A stretch of 64,000 bases of DNA from Cellulophaga sp. BC115SP (GTDB lineage: Bacteria > Bacteroidota > Bacteroidia > Cytophagales > Spirosomataceae). The position numbers and the translations under genes were made by a program. Every line of letters begins with the position of its first letter. Within the stretch, counting starts at the first letter, position 1. The DNA is taken from NCBI RefSeq assembly GCF_009905545.1, contig NZ_JAAALB010000001.1, positions 62,001-126,000 on the forward strand. Reading direction: 5' to 3'. The notes under the pieces were generated by a model. It did not search any database. It was given only the letters and a program-made list of their open reading frames with translations, and was not told where the DNA came from. Below, piece after piece: positions 17,564 through 25,694 of the stretch.

Positions 17564-18040
17564 TTAGCCTCTAATTACGACAGCATACTTATTTTTAATC
17601 AGTAGTACTTCTATTATCTTTTCTGCTATCCCTGAATCAAGATTCAATTTTTCAATTAAGTATTCAGCTATTTCCTTTTCACCTTCACCTAGTGTACCAT
17701 CCGCGAGTAATAAATCAAATACTAAACAGAATAGAGTAGCTTTATTCTCGTCAGCAATTAATGGAGCACTGCTATCAATTAAGGCTTTTGAACCAACTTG
17801 TTTAAAAGCATCAATTACAGGTTTAAAAAGTGTTGGTACGAGTTGAGTTTTGTACGGATTGAACAAGGTTTTTAAAACGACCACTGATGAAATTTTTTCA
17901 ATTTCAACGTCAGATACATTTCCTTCAGCACCTGCACAAGCATAAAGAATTGCTACCCATGCTTCTTGTTCTGATTTGGGAGTGTAAACAAACTTAGACT
18001 CACTAGATGCATTCTTGAAAAACTTATCAAAGATTCCCAT
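17564..18040 (-). CDS. TerB-like protein of the lysogeny module
   Basis: 158 aa. The helical core (about 25-150) looks like a TerB/tellurite-resistance-like fold: the AWVAILYACAGAEGNVSDVE and LVFDLLLADGTLGEGEKE stretches repeat the acidic D/E-G pattern typical of TerB. It lies downstream of the repressor on the same strand (gap 48 bp), so it is probably expressed in the lysogen. TerB-like genes occur in stress and phage-defence loci, but no other ter genes are present and its function here is unknown. Confidence 0.6.
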   Translation of the reverse strand: MGIFDKFFKNASSESKFVYTPKSEQEAWVAILYACAGAEGNVSDVEIEKISSVVVLKTLFNPYKTQLVPTLFKPVIDAFKQVGSKALIDSSAPLIADENKATLFCLVFDLLLADGTLGEGEKEIAEYLIEKLNLDSGIAEKIIEVLLIKNKYAVVIRG

Positions 18041-18088
18041 TTAATTGTATGTTTATAGATGTTAAAAAATAATTTACGCTTTCAATTT

Positions 18089-18460
18089 TCACTTAGAAAT
18101 AGAACTTTCCGAAGGTGTAGAAACAGAGTGATTCTGTTTTGCCTGTTTTTCGATTACCTGTTCTTGGAGCTCTATCATACGTTTCTGCATTTTAATTAGC
18201 TCATCTTTCTCTACTAATAAAAAACCAGTAGGTGGCTCATTTTGAGCTACAGGTTGAACCCCATCAACTAAATACCCAACTGTTGTATGAAGTGCTGTCG
18301 CTAAACTTACTAATTCATCATATTTTGGTTTGGATACTCCTTTTTCCCAATTAGAAATAGTCTGTTTAGATGTATTATGTATTTTTTGCGCCAACTCATC
18401 CTGTGTAAGTCCTAAATCAACTCTGCGCTTCTTTATACGAGATGCAAAATTTTCGTTCAT
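18089..18460 (-). CDS. XRE-family phage repressor
   Basis: 123 aa with a classic Cro/CI-type HTH_3 domain at 6-61 (LGLTQDELAQKIHNTSKQTI) and a C-terminal coiled-coil-like tail (about 85-115). No LexA/CI peptidase domain exists, so SOS self-cleavage is not expected and induction must work otherwise. It is divergent from the early operon. The 83-bp spacer holds an obvious operator, which supports a role as the lysogeny switch. Confidence 0.85.
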   Translation of the reverse strand: MNENFASRIKKRRVDLGLTQDELAQKIHNTSKQTISNWEKGVSKPKYDELVSLATALHTTVGYLVDGVQPVAQNEPPTGFLLVEKDELIKMQKRMIELQEQVIEKQAKQNHSVSTPSESSISK

Positions 18461-18469
18461 GTCAATATT

Positions 18470-18530
18470 TTTTGTAAAACATCCTTGGATAAAGTAAAAA
18501 TAAATTTTACTTTTACAAAGTAGTTTTTAC
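18470..18530. promoter_or_regulatory. Lysogeny-switch operators
   Basis: A palindrome with perfect 8-bp arms AAGTAAAA (18492-18499) and TTTTACTT (18505-18512) sits between the divergent repressor and early genes. Further half-sites, GTAAAA near 18474 and TTTTTAC near 18524, flank it. These are the likely binding sites of the XRE repressor. Confidence 0.6.
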
Positions 18531-18543
18531 TAACTAAAATCTA

Positions 18544-18891
18544 ATGAGTAAATATAACAATTTATTAGAACCGAACATCATGGAAAATTTTGAAACTTAT
18601 CAAGCGGGAACCACTGAAAATCATTTTTCAGTAGAATATTGGAGAGGAGAACTAAGTAATTTACTGTTAAACAATAACTTAGAAAGGAATCTCTTAAAAG
18701 GGCTTGAATCTATAGACCCATACTTTGGTACAAAAAAAGGTTTTTTTGACCTTCAGAATGCCAAGGCAAATAGAGCCTCTCTAGTAGTAACAAAGAGGGT
18801 TGTTGATACAATTAAATTGTACTTATCAAAACTTGAAGAAGACACCAGCACTCTTGAAGTAATTAAAGCTCGCTTAAACATCAAAATGTAA
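18544..18891 (+). CDS. First early phage gene, unknown function
   Basis: 115 aa, mostly helical, soluble, no recognised motif. It is the first gene rightward of the repressor operator, the usual place for Cro-like, excisionase or antirepressor proteins, but no helix-turn-helix is evident. An alternative start at 18580 (MENFETYQAG) would shorten it by 12 residues. It leads a run of closely spaced plus-strand genes. Confidence 0.55.
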   Translation: MSKYNNLLEPNIMENFETYQAGTTENHFSVEYWRGELSNLLLNNNLERNLLKGLESIDPYFGTKKGFFDLQNAKANRASLVVTKRVVDTIKLYLSKLEEDTSTLEVIKARLNIKM

Positions 18892-18906
18892 CCCCCAATC
18901 ACAATA

Positions 18907-19188
18907 ATGAACAAAGCTACGTCTTTGCAAACTCCACGGACGATTCAGGAGTTTGCCAGAACCTTTATGGCCTTTTCGCAGGGGTCTGAGGTAAATATCA
19001 AACACCTAGGTGGTGGATTCTGGGAATGTGAATTTACTGTTTATCAACAATTTAACTACTGGAATTCGGTTAACGATTGGCCTTCGGAGCTGTACTCTCA
19101 TGCCTTTTTCTCCGAAAAAATCTGGAACCCACAGTGTAATTCTTTTCAACGTATCCATACCATCGGCTTTAATTTCCAAATACAATGA
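18907..19188 (+). CDS. Small early phage protein, unknown
   Basis: 93 aa with many aromatic residues in the second half (WECEFTVYQQFNYWNSVNDW). No motif is recognised. It overlaps the next gene by the last 4 bp (ATGA), which implies translational coupling. The start follows the previous gene by 15 bp. Confidence 0.55.
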   Translation: MNKATSLQTPRTIQEFARTFMAFSQGSEVNIKHLGGGFWECEFTVYQQFNYWNSVNDWPSELYSHAFFSEKIWNPQCNSFQRIHTIGFNFQIQ

Positions 19189-19457
19189 CTGTTACCTCAC
19201 ATACTACTAGCTATCAATTGTTGCGCCTTTATCTGGCGGGGGAGCTCTCGCCAGACGATTGCCCTGCGGCTATCGAGATTTGTAAAAACAAGTTGGACTT
19301 TCTGAACACTTGTATTGGCAGAACCCTAAAGGATAAGGCTTGGGGCATTAGTGGAGCAGACGAAGATTTGGAGATATGGTTGGACTATAAACAACGCTTC
19401 GAAAATATGCTTGAGCACTTAATGCAACTTTCTGAAACACAACAAGCCCCTATCTGA
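19185..19457 (+). CDS. Small early phage protein, unknown
   Basis: 90 aa, acidic, helical, with no family recognised. It is coupled to its upstream neighbour by an ATGA overlap and lies 2 bp before the primase-helicase gene, so it probably belongs to the replication operon. Confidence 0.55.
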   Translation: MTVTSHTTSYQLLRLYLAGELSPDDCPAAIEICKNKLDFLNTCIGRTLKDKAWGISGADEDLEIWLDYKQRFENMLEHLMQLSETQQAPI

Positions 19458-19459
19458 AA

Positions 19460-22438
19460 ATGTCTTATATCACAGTAGAAGAGTACTATCAACATACAAA
19501 CGGAGGTCTCGATATCATAGTAGAACTTTTCCCTGAAGCTGAAAAAGCTTCCAGGGAAAAGAACCATAAGTTTAGCATTAGAGACGAACGCACCCCAAGT
19601 GCTACTTTATATTTCAACGAAGGTCGTAAACATTATTATGTAAATGATTTTGGCGATAAGATGTATAGTCCTATCGACTTGGTAATGACTGAGCAAAATC
19701 TTGACTTTAGGGGTGCATGCAGATGGATAGAACAAACCTTCAATATAGCCTCTAAAACGCTGGGTGTGGCCACATCCAAACCCAGACCCGAATACCGTAA
19801 AACAGATGCTGAGGAAGAGGATCAAATCGGTAAACGCACATGGGTAGTTCAGGAAAAACCTTTATTGAGTCACCTCAAGATACTTTTCTCAAAGTATGTG
19901 TGGAGTTATTTGCAAAAGCAGGATTCCAAAAATGATGAGCAAGCCGACGATACTGCCTATCGTAACGCCATGGTACTACTTGAGCGTTATAATTTGTTTG
20001 TATTGGAGTCGTCGAGCCTTGTGGGGCGTGATAAGGAAACGGGCAAGAAGGTAGTGCATACTTTCTATTCTACGGAGTCCTATCCTATTTTTATGTACAA
20101 TGAGGGTACATGGCAAAAGTTTTATGAACCGCTCAAAAGTGACCCTTCTCGTAGATTTGTAAGCTATGGCGACAAACCCCAAAACTATATGTTTGGGGAA
20201 TCTCGTATTGCGAAAATGTACGCCAATGCGCAGCGCTATGCCAATGGTGAGGATGAAGATGATGTAAAGCTTCAGGATATTATTATGTGTAGTGGTGGTA
20301 GCGATGCCCTCAATGTGGCAGCGCTAGGGTTTGAGGTAGTGTGGTTCAACTCCGAAACCGTAAAGCCTTGGAATATCGATATCAAAAAGCTGAAGGGATG
20401 GGCTCACCGTGTGTACAATTTACCAGACATAGATGCCACTGGCAAATCAAAAGCTTTTGAGCTGGCCATGTATCATTTGGATATCCATACGATTTATTTA
20501 CCCGATAGCCTACGTCATATCAAAACTGGCAAGTTTGACGATGAGAACCGCCCTAAATACTGCAAGGATGTACGAGATTACCTAAACCATTATGGAGCCA
20601 ACGACTTCCGTAATCTTTTGAATGTATCCTATCCATTTAGGTTTTGGAACAAAGTAAAGGCTTTGGACTCGAAAGGTTTACCCAAAATTGTAGAGGGTAA
20701 AGAGGTCTATAAATACAGCGGTCGCCCCAAAGTATTATTAAACTTCTTGTACCGTAATGGCTTTGCTCAGATAGCCACCAGAGCTGGCGTGTTTCAGTAT
20801 GTCAGAATCGACAAGAATATCGTCAAATCGGTAACGGTCGAAGAAATCAAGGAGTTTATTGATAATTTCTTGGAAAGCATTCACGCCGAACCTGAGCTGT
20901 TGGATGCCTTTATCCGCTCGAAAGATATTAGCGAATCTACTTTTAGTCGTCTACCCAAAATTACCTTGGAGTTTAAGGATCACGACCGCAATACCCAATT
21001 TATGTTCTTCAAAAATGAGGTTTGGCGAGTTACCAAAAACGATATCGAAGTTATCAAAGCCCAAAAAGCTGATAGATATGTCTGGGAAAATGAGGTAATA
21101 AAACCTTTGTGTTTTGACGAACATGGTAACGATTTGGAACTGGAGGTAAAACGTACTGAACCCTACTTTAAAATCCGTAAAGACGAAGAAGGAGACTTGG
21201 TAATCGACATTTTGCGAAACGATAACCCTTTCTTAAACTTCTTGATTAATACCTCAAGAATCTACTGGCGCAACGAGCTGGAGGATAATCTTGACCGCTC
21301 AGGCTTGGACAAAGAAGCCTATCGTAAAAAGCACCAATTCTCAATAGCTGGTCCATTATTAAAACCCGAACAGCAAAAGGAACAGATGCAGCACCTCATA
21401 GCCAAGCTTTGCGCTTACGGGTATTTTTTGCATCGTGAAAAGGATGATGCCAATACCTATTGTGTGTGGAGTTTGGATTATGTCATGCGTGATTCCGAAA
21501 AATCGCAGGGTGGTACTGGTAAATCTATTTTCGGTAAAAGCCTTATGCACCTGATGCAATACGAAACCCTCGATGGACGGGAAAAAGACCTAACTAAAAA
21601 CCGACATATCTATGAAAATGTAACGGAGCATACCGATTACCTCTTGGTAGATGATGGTGCCAAGTACTTGGATTTCCCGTTTTTCTTCGCCCTTGTTACC
21701 ACCTTTATGAAGGTAAACCCCAAGGGTACCAAGTCGTACAACTTGATGTTTAAGGATACGCCAAAGCTCCATATCTCAAGCAATTTTCCACCGATGGACT
21801 CAGACGATAGTACACTTCGTCGATTATGGTTTTTGGCGTTTTCGGATTACTACCACTACAACAGTACTGGCGAGTATAGGGAAGTCCGTAGACCTATAGA
21901 TGAGTTTGGAAAAAGCCTTTTCCAGCATTTTAACCGTGACGAATGGAATGCCTTTATGAATATGGCAGCACAATGTATTCAGGCATTTATGGAGTATGGT
22001 AAAGTAGAGCCTCCTATGTCTGAAATCATGGCTAATACCTACCGAAACAAATTGGGGCCTAACTTCTTACAATGGGCTAATATGTACTTTCAGGAGGATA
22101 ACGAAACGCTTAACTGCTATATACCAAGATATAAAATCTTTGAAACTTATAAAATGGAAGTAAGCAGTGATATCACAGCGGCCACCTTCAAAGACAAGCT
22201 AGTGATGTACTGTAGAATGAAAAATTGGACATTGAACCCACTCGATGCCAAACATATCCAGGAAGATAGAAGAATTAATATCAAGTGTGCTACCAGAGAG
22301 GTATATGATAATAAGATAAAGTCCTGGTCAACCATAGAATTGGCAAAACCGCAGTCAATAGAACATTTCTATATACAAACACCTGGTACCGATATTACAG
22401 GCCGAGGACTACCGGAGAAAAAGAGCTTACCATTCTAG
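19460..22438 (+). CDS. Phage primase-SF3 helicase fusion (D5-like)
   Basis: 992 aa, the main replication protein. The N-terminus (1-95) resembles a CHC2 primase zinc-binding module (RDERTPSATLYF, HYYVNDFGDKMYSPIDLV) but the zinc cysteines are absent. A Toprim-like region at about 270-350 has MCSGGSDALNVAALG and LPDIDATGKSKA; the usual Toprim glutamate is replaced by serine/glycine. The C-terminal D5/SF3 helicase has a Walker A motif, QGGTGKS (about 683-689), Walker B, YLLVDDGAKY, and motif C, KLHISSNFPP. Such proteins open the origin and prime replication. The C-terminus KKSLPF resembles an SSB-like tail. It is preceded by two small coupled genes. Confidence 0.85.
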   Translation: MSYITVEEYYQHTNGGLDIIVELFPEAEKASREKNHKFSIRDERTPSATLYFNEGRKHYYVNDFGDKMYSPIDLVMTEQNLDFRGACRWIEQTFNIASKTLGVATSKPRPEYRKTDAEEEDQIGKRTWVVQEKPLLSHLKILFSKYVWSYLQKQDSKNDEQADDTAYRNAMVLLERYNLFVLESSSLVGRDKETGKKVVHTFYSTESYPIFMYNEGTWQKFYEPLKSDPSRRFVSYGDKPQNYMFGESRIAKMYANAQRYANGEDEDDVKLQDIIMCSGGSDALNVAALGFEVVWFNSETVKPWNIDIKKLKGWAHRVYNLPDIDATGKSKAFELAMYHLDIHTIYLPDSLRHIKTGKFDDENRPKYCKDVRDYLNHYGANDFRNLLNVSYPFRFWNKVKALDSKGLPKIVEGKEVYKYSGRPKVLLNFLYRNGFAQIATRAGVFQYVRIDKNIVKSVTVEEIKEFIDNFLESIHAEPELLDAFIRSKDISESTFSRLPKITLEFKDHDRNTQFMFFKNEVWRVTKNDIEVIKAQKADRYVWENEVIKPLCFDEHGNDLELEVKRTEPYFKIRKDEEGDLVIDILRNDNPFLNFLINTSRIYWRNELEDNLDRSGLDKEAYRKKHQFSIAGPLLKPEQQKEQMQHLIAKLCAYGYFLHREKDDANTYCVWSLDYVMRDSEKSQGGTGKSIFGKSLMHLMQYETLDGREKDLTKNRHIYENVTEHTDYLLVDDGAKYLDFPFFFALVTTFMKVNPKGTKSYNLMFKDTPKLHISSNFPPMDSDDSTLRRLWFLAFSDYYHYNSTGEYREVRRPIDEFGKSLFQHFNRDEWNAFMNMAAQCIQAFMEYGKVEPPMSEIMANTYRNKLGPNFLQWANMYFQEDNETLNCYIPRYKIFETYKMEVSSDITAATFKDKLVMYCRMKNWTLNPLDAKHIQEDRRINIKCATREVYDNKIKSWSTIELAKPQSIEHFYIQTPGTDITGRGLPEKKSLPF

Positions 22439-22457
22439 TACAGTATGATTAGAATAA

Positions 22458-22513
22458 GTGGCCAAAGCTGAGGAGTCGAAATCTTGCCGGACAAAGCTCC
22501 ACAGCATGGCCAC
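22458..22513 (+). other. Long nested hairpin after the primase gene
   Basis: GTGGCCA (22458-22464) pairs with TGGCCAC (22507-22513). Inside it GCTG (22467-22470) pairs with CAGC (22502-22505), then GGAG (22472-22475) with CTCC (22497-22500), leaving a 21-base apical loop. No T-run follows, so it is not a standard terminator. It may be an mRNA-processing or regulatory structure in the leader of the next small gene. Confidence 0.5.
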
Positions 22514-22551
22514 CCTGATTAATAAGTATTAACCAAACCAAAGTTAAGAAA

Positions 22552-22746
22552 ATGACACAAGACGAAAGAAAAAAACTCAGAGAGCATTACAATCTATTGC
22601 CAAACATCGAGGACGATATGGCAGACGTATTGATGGAAAACTTCGAAGAGATAGAAGAAGTAAGCCAGAAAAAAGTACAAAAGGTATTGGCTGAATTATG
22701 GGAACGTGGATATCAACTTTGTCCGATACTAGCCAATGACGAATAA
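22552..22746 (+). CDS. Small acidic phage protein, unknown
   Basis: 64 aa, rich in Glu and Asp. No recognised motif. Its stop overlaps the start of the next gene by about 11 bp in another frame. It lies downstream of the nested hairpin at 22458-22513. Confidence 0.5.
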   Translation: MTQDERKKLREHYNLLPNIEDDMADVLMENFEEIEEVSQKKVQKVLAELWERGYQLCPILANDE

Positions 22747-23059
22747 CCTACCTGCTAGAGTCAAGTTTCTTCAGAAGTACCTTGACGAGCTCCAGACCAC
22801 TTCTTACCGAAAGTCTGTATTGTTGTTGATGCTAACCCAAGCTGAGGGCATTGTCAGAGAAATAAAGCAGGATTTGGGACATATACCACCAGAGCCGATC
22901 TATGAGCCAAAAACGCCAGAACACTTGGAGAAATATACTTTTAAGGCCAAAACCTGCTGTGGCAAAACTTTTCATACACCACAAAGCTGGGCGGGGCATT
23001 TGAACTCATCAAAACACCGTAAAAAAGATGAAGACAAAAAGAGATCTAATAGTAAGTAA
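22736..23059 (+). CDS. Phage protein with a degenerate C2H2-like zinc finger
   Basis: 107 aa. The C-terminal third has the C-x12-H-x5-H spacing of a C2H2 finger (CGKTFHTPQSWAGHLNSSKH, residues about 79-98), but the first cysteine pair is CC instead of CxxC. A basic Lys/Arg-rich tail follows. DNA or RNA binding is plausible. It overlaps the preceding gene slightly and is directly abutted by the next one. Confidence 0.5.
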   Translation: MTNNLPARVKFLQKYLDELQTTSYRKSVLLLMLTQAEGIVREIKQDLGHIPPEPIYEPKTPEHLEKYTFKAKTCCGKTFHTPQSWAGHLNSSKHRKKDEDKKRSNSK

Positions 23060-23368
23060 ATGGTGCTGGAGAGTAATTATACTATTGTCCATTCTGATTT
23101 GGGGCTCAATCATTTACTACCTATGGATATAACGGCAGCACAATTTAGACGTGGTACTTGGTGGAGAGACCAAAAAGGCCACCGAATATTTTTGCTGATA
23201 GGGATAGACTTCCTTGAGAGCGCCCAGGGGTTTTATGTAGACCTCTGGGAGTACGGCAAAGACCAGAGCAAATACATACCGTTTGAGATATTCAAAGCTC
23301 AAGTTGAGGATGAAGCCTTGATACACGTCAGTAAAGAAACCATCTATAAATCGTATTTAAACAGCTAG
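23060..23368 (+). CDS. Small phage protein, unknown
   Basis: 102 aa starting immediately after the previous stop codon. It may instead start at the internal ATG of MDITAAQF (23123). The sequence is strand-rich (WWRDQKGHRIFLLIGIDFL), with no family recognised. It is part of the early operon that ends at the terminator at 23977. Confidence 0.45.
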   Translation: MVLESNYTIVHSDLGLNHLLPMDITAAQFRRGTWWRDQKGHRIFLLIGIDFLESAQGFYVDLWEYGKDQSKYIPFEIFKAQVEDEALIHVSKETIYKSYLNS

Positions 23369-23371
23369 AAA

Positions 23372-23665
23372 ATGAAAACATATATTGTTTGTAAAATGTC
23401 AAATGTAGGTCCTATGAGGACTGTCTTAAACAAGGAGCATGTAGACGAAACGATATTCTTTGAAAAAGTAAAGGAGGCATTATTAGATATTTTTGAAGGT
23501 AATGCTAATGAGGCAGAAAAAGCCTTTCCAAGTGTGAAGCAACACTTAGCCACTCGACCAGGGTTATTGGAGATTAATGAAGTCGGCTTTGAGATTGTAG
23601 ACACCCCCCATCGTTTGAATAAAACCTCAGAATATCATGAAAGAGCAATTATTAATAAAATTTAA
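23372..23665 (+). CDS. Small phage protein, unknown
   Basis: 97 aa, soluble, no motif recognised. It follows the previous gene by 3 bp and overlaps the next one by 29 bp in a different frame, typical of packed phage early genes. Confidence 0.5.
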   Translation: MKTYIVCKMSNVGPMRTVLNKEHVDETIFFEKVKEALLDIFEGNANEAEKAFPSVKQHLATRPGLLEINEVGFEIVDTPHRLNKTSEYHERAIINKI

Positions 23666-23951
23666 GCTACCGATGATTCAAAGCTTGGCTGTTGTAAATG
23701 CCATTGTGACCATGGGGTATAAGGCAACAGGAAATAAATTTTCAGTGAGCTTTAATGGCTCGAAAGGTTACTTGAATGATATCACTATTGGATGTGAAGG
23801 AACCCAAATAGCCGATAATAGAATCATGTATCAAGAACTACTAAATAAGGATGGGAGCCTCAAAAGTATTAATGTGAATGTCTTTTACTCTAATGAACAT
23901 GGAGTTCGCATAAGCACTGGCAAAGATGAGCCTAGAGTCATAAGTGAATAA
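23637..23951 (+). CDS. Small phage protein, unknown
   Basis: 104 aa, predicted mixed alpha/beta (KGYLNDITIGCEGTQIADN), with no family recognised. It is the last gene of the early operon and is followed 25 bp later by a strong terminator. Confidence 0.5.
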   Translation: MKEQLLIKFKLPMIQSLAVVNAIVTMGYKATGNKFSVSFNGSKGYLNDITIGCEGTQIADNRIMYQELLNKDGSLKSINVNVFYSNEHGVRISTGKDEPRVISE

Positions 23952-23976
23952 CATTAGGCTAACCATTCCCCTACTA

Positions 23977-24008
23977 CCCCTGCTGATAACCTCAGCAGGG
24001 GTATTTTT
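23977..24008 (+). terminator. Terminator of the early operon
   Basis: CCCCTGCTGA and TCAGCAGGGG form a perfect 10-bp stem with a 5-base loop, followed by TATTTTT. Confidence 0.88.
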
Positions 24009-24535
24009 ATGTAGGTGGTTAGGTATTTTATGCGATACACTACTCTAGTTAATCTACCATATAAATATTATACAAAAATACAATCCGCTTTTTAATACAT
24101 TTCTCTCCGTCTTGAGTTGGCGTCCCCTTCTCTCTCTGACTCTCTTAGGGTTTATTCATAAAAATTGAGTATCCTTGTAACTTTGTAACCGTTTAATTTT
24201 AAAAACTTGTAACTTCCTGACTATCATTTATTTATATTAATATATTCTAATTATCTTTTATTCTAAAGTTTGTAGAAAAGTTACAAATAGTTTGTAACCA
24301 AATAAGAAAGAAAAAGGCTGATTACAACAAGTTACAAACTGGTTACAAATTTGGAAAAGTGGTTACAGCTATATAAATTGTGATAAAATCCTGATAATCA
24401 GTAGAGTTACACACGGTTACAAAAACACAGCGATTTTGCATTGAAACTCAACTCTACCCTAGGGATTCAAAATACCCGAAATGCCAATCGCATCCTCCGA
24501 ATTTATTAGAAAAGTACAAAATCACAATTAATCAG
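24009..24535. repeat. Non-coding GTTACAAA repeat cluster, candidate origin
   Basis: Between the early terminator and the next gene no ORF is seen. From 24175 to 24423 the heptamer-octamer GTTACAA(A) or its complement recurs: full or near copies begin at 24175, 24182, 24206, 24280, 24290, 24331, 24341, 24361 (ends CAG), 24406 (ends CAC) and 24415, in both orientations. Weaker ones lie at about 24269 and 24321. The region is very AT-rich. Such iteron-like clusters mark replication origins or regulator arrays. Confidence 0.7.
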
Positions 24536-25000
24536 ATGCTCAAAACCAAAATAAGTATCAAGGAACCTCATGTAAGAAAGTTTGTGATAAGCCGCTATGG
24601 TGACGATACGTCTGTAATTGACCTGACTCGTAGAAGTTTCTTGGGAAAACTCACCGAGCTAGGCTGTCAGAAGATTGGTTATGTTCATAGCTTGCCCAGA
24701 ACCGAACACGACGAAGGTACACTGGTAACACTACTACTACCCGACTCGCTCAAGAATCATTTTTTACACCCAGCCAAAGTATTATTATTTGTACAAGCTT
24801 TGGAATTTCATTTCAGAGAGATATTTTTGGCGCACTGTGAAGTTTTTGTGGAGCTTGGCGTAAGTGACTACAACGCCGTCGAAAACTTTATGGATAAGTA
24901 TGCTATCGAAGACGATGGCAAAATTGCCGAACGTTTACGCCAAATGTGGCGCAATCACCAATCCTACCAGCGAAGAAAATTGGAAAAAAAGTTGGGGTAG
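24536..25000 (+). CDS. Phage protein next to the GTTACAAA cluster, unknown
   Basis: 154 aa, basic at both ends and helical in the middle (KVLLFVQALEFHFREIFLAH). No family recognised. It stands alone, with the repeat cluster immediately upstream and a terminator downstream, so it is a separately controlled gene. It is the first candidate for the protein that binds the repeats, or for the late-gene activator. That role is inference from position. Confidence 0.55.
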   Translation: MLKTKISIKEPHVRKFVISRYGDDTSVIDLTRRSFLGKLTELGCQKIGYVHSLPRTEHDEGTLVTLLLPDSLKNHFLHPAKVLLFVQALEFHFREIFLAHCEVFVELGVSDYNAVENFMDKYAIEDDGKIAERLRQMWRNHQSYQRRKLEKKLG

Positions 25001-25069
25001 TTTTCATTAGGTTTCAGACCTATTCAATGAATTAGGTATATTGTCATTTATAATCCACTAAATTAACTT

Positions 25070-25110
25070 ACCAAAAAGCCCTCGTACATCATGTATGGGG
25101 GCTTTTTGGT
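25070..25110. terminator. Bidirectional terminator
   Basis: ACCAAAAAGCCC pairs with GGGCTTTTTGGT around a loop that itself contains TACAT/ATGTA. T-runs lie on both sides. It separates the 154-aa gene from the structural region. Confidence 0.75.
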
Positions 25111-25170
25111 GTTTGTAGATCCTCTATTTCTATCCTAACATTTTCGGTTTTTTGAACATAGATTTGAGCC

Positions 25171-25680
25171 ATGAATGCACTTATTGGCACCAAGTCTATC
25201 AATGGCAAAAGTAATGCGTCTGGGCTCCGACAGCTCAGGCTTATTCTTGTTGATAGGGTTCGTGGAATCAAGGTAAACAAAGACTTATGGTGTATTCCCT
25301 TGGGAGGTATTGAAGTCACCAGTGCAAACGATGTTGTGAGCATTCCTTTTGTGAATGGGATGTACTCCGAACCATCCGAAACCAACGAACATGGGGAGGC
25401 TTTTAGAGGAACGATTGATATTGAAGTACCTCGTGATTCAACAGAACAGACAATAGCTATAAACTCATACAGAGGTAAAAAGCTCATAGCACTGATAAAA
25501 GACAAAAACGGCACGTGTAAAGTAATAGGTACCCTCAAACAGCCTTTAAAATTGGTAGGCATCAATAAAGAATCTACCAACACCTGGCAAGTGCAGTTTT
25601 CTACACTCACTCCAGCTCCATCGTATTATACAGATGGGATTTCTCTTTTTACTGTCAATTCTCAGTTTGTCACCTTATAA
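25171..25680 (+). CDS. Phage virion-associated protein, unknown
   Basis: 169 aa, predicted beta-rich, with no signal peptide and no family recognised. Its place directly before the large fibre-like gene suggests a structural or fibre-attachment role. The start ATG follows the terminator by 60 bp, so a promoter for the late genes probably lies in 25111-25170. Confidence 0.45.
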   Translation: MNALIGTKSINGKSNASGLRQLRLILVDRVRGIKVNKDLWCIPLGGIEVTSANDVVSIPFVNGMYSEPSETNEHGEAFRGTIDIEVPRDSTEQTIAINSYRGKKLIALIKDKNGTCKVIGTLKQPLKLVGINKESTNTWQVQFSTLTPAPSYYTDGISLFTVNSQFVTL

Positions 25681-25694
25681 ATTTTTATACACCT

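Noticed and set aside
24175-24423. CRISPR array
   Set aside because: The repeats are only 7-8 bp, in both orientations and unevenly spaced, with no cas genes nearby.
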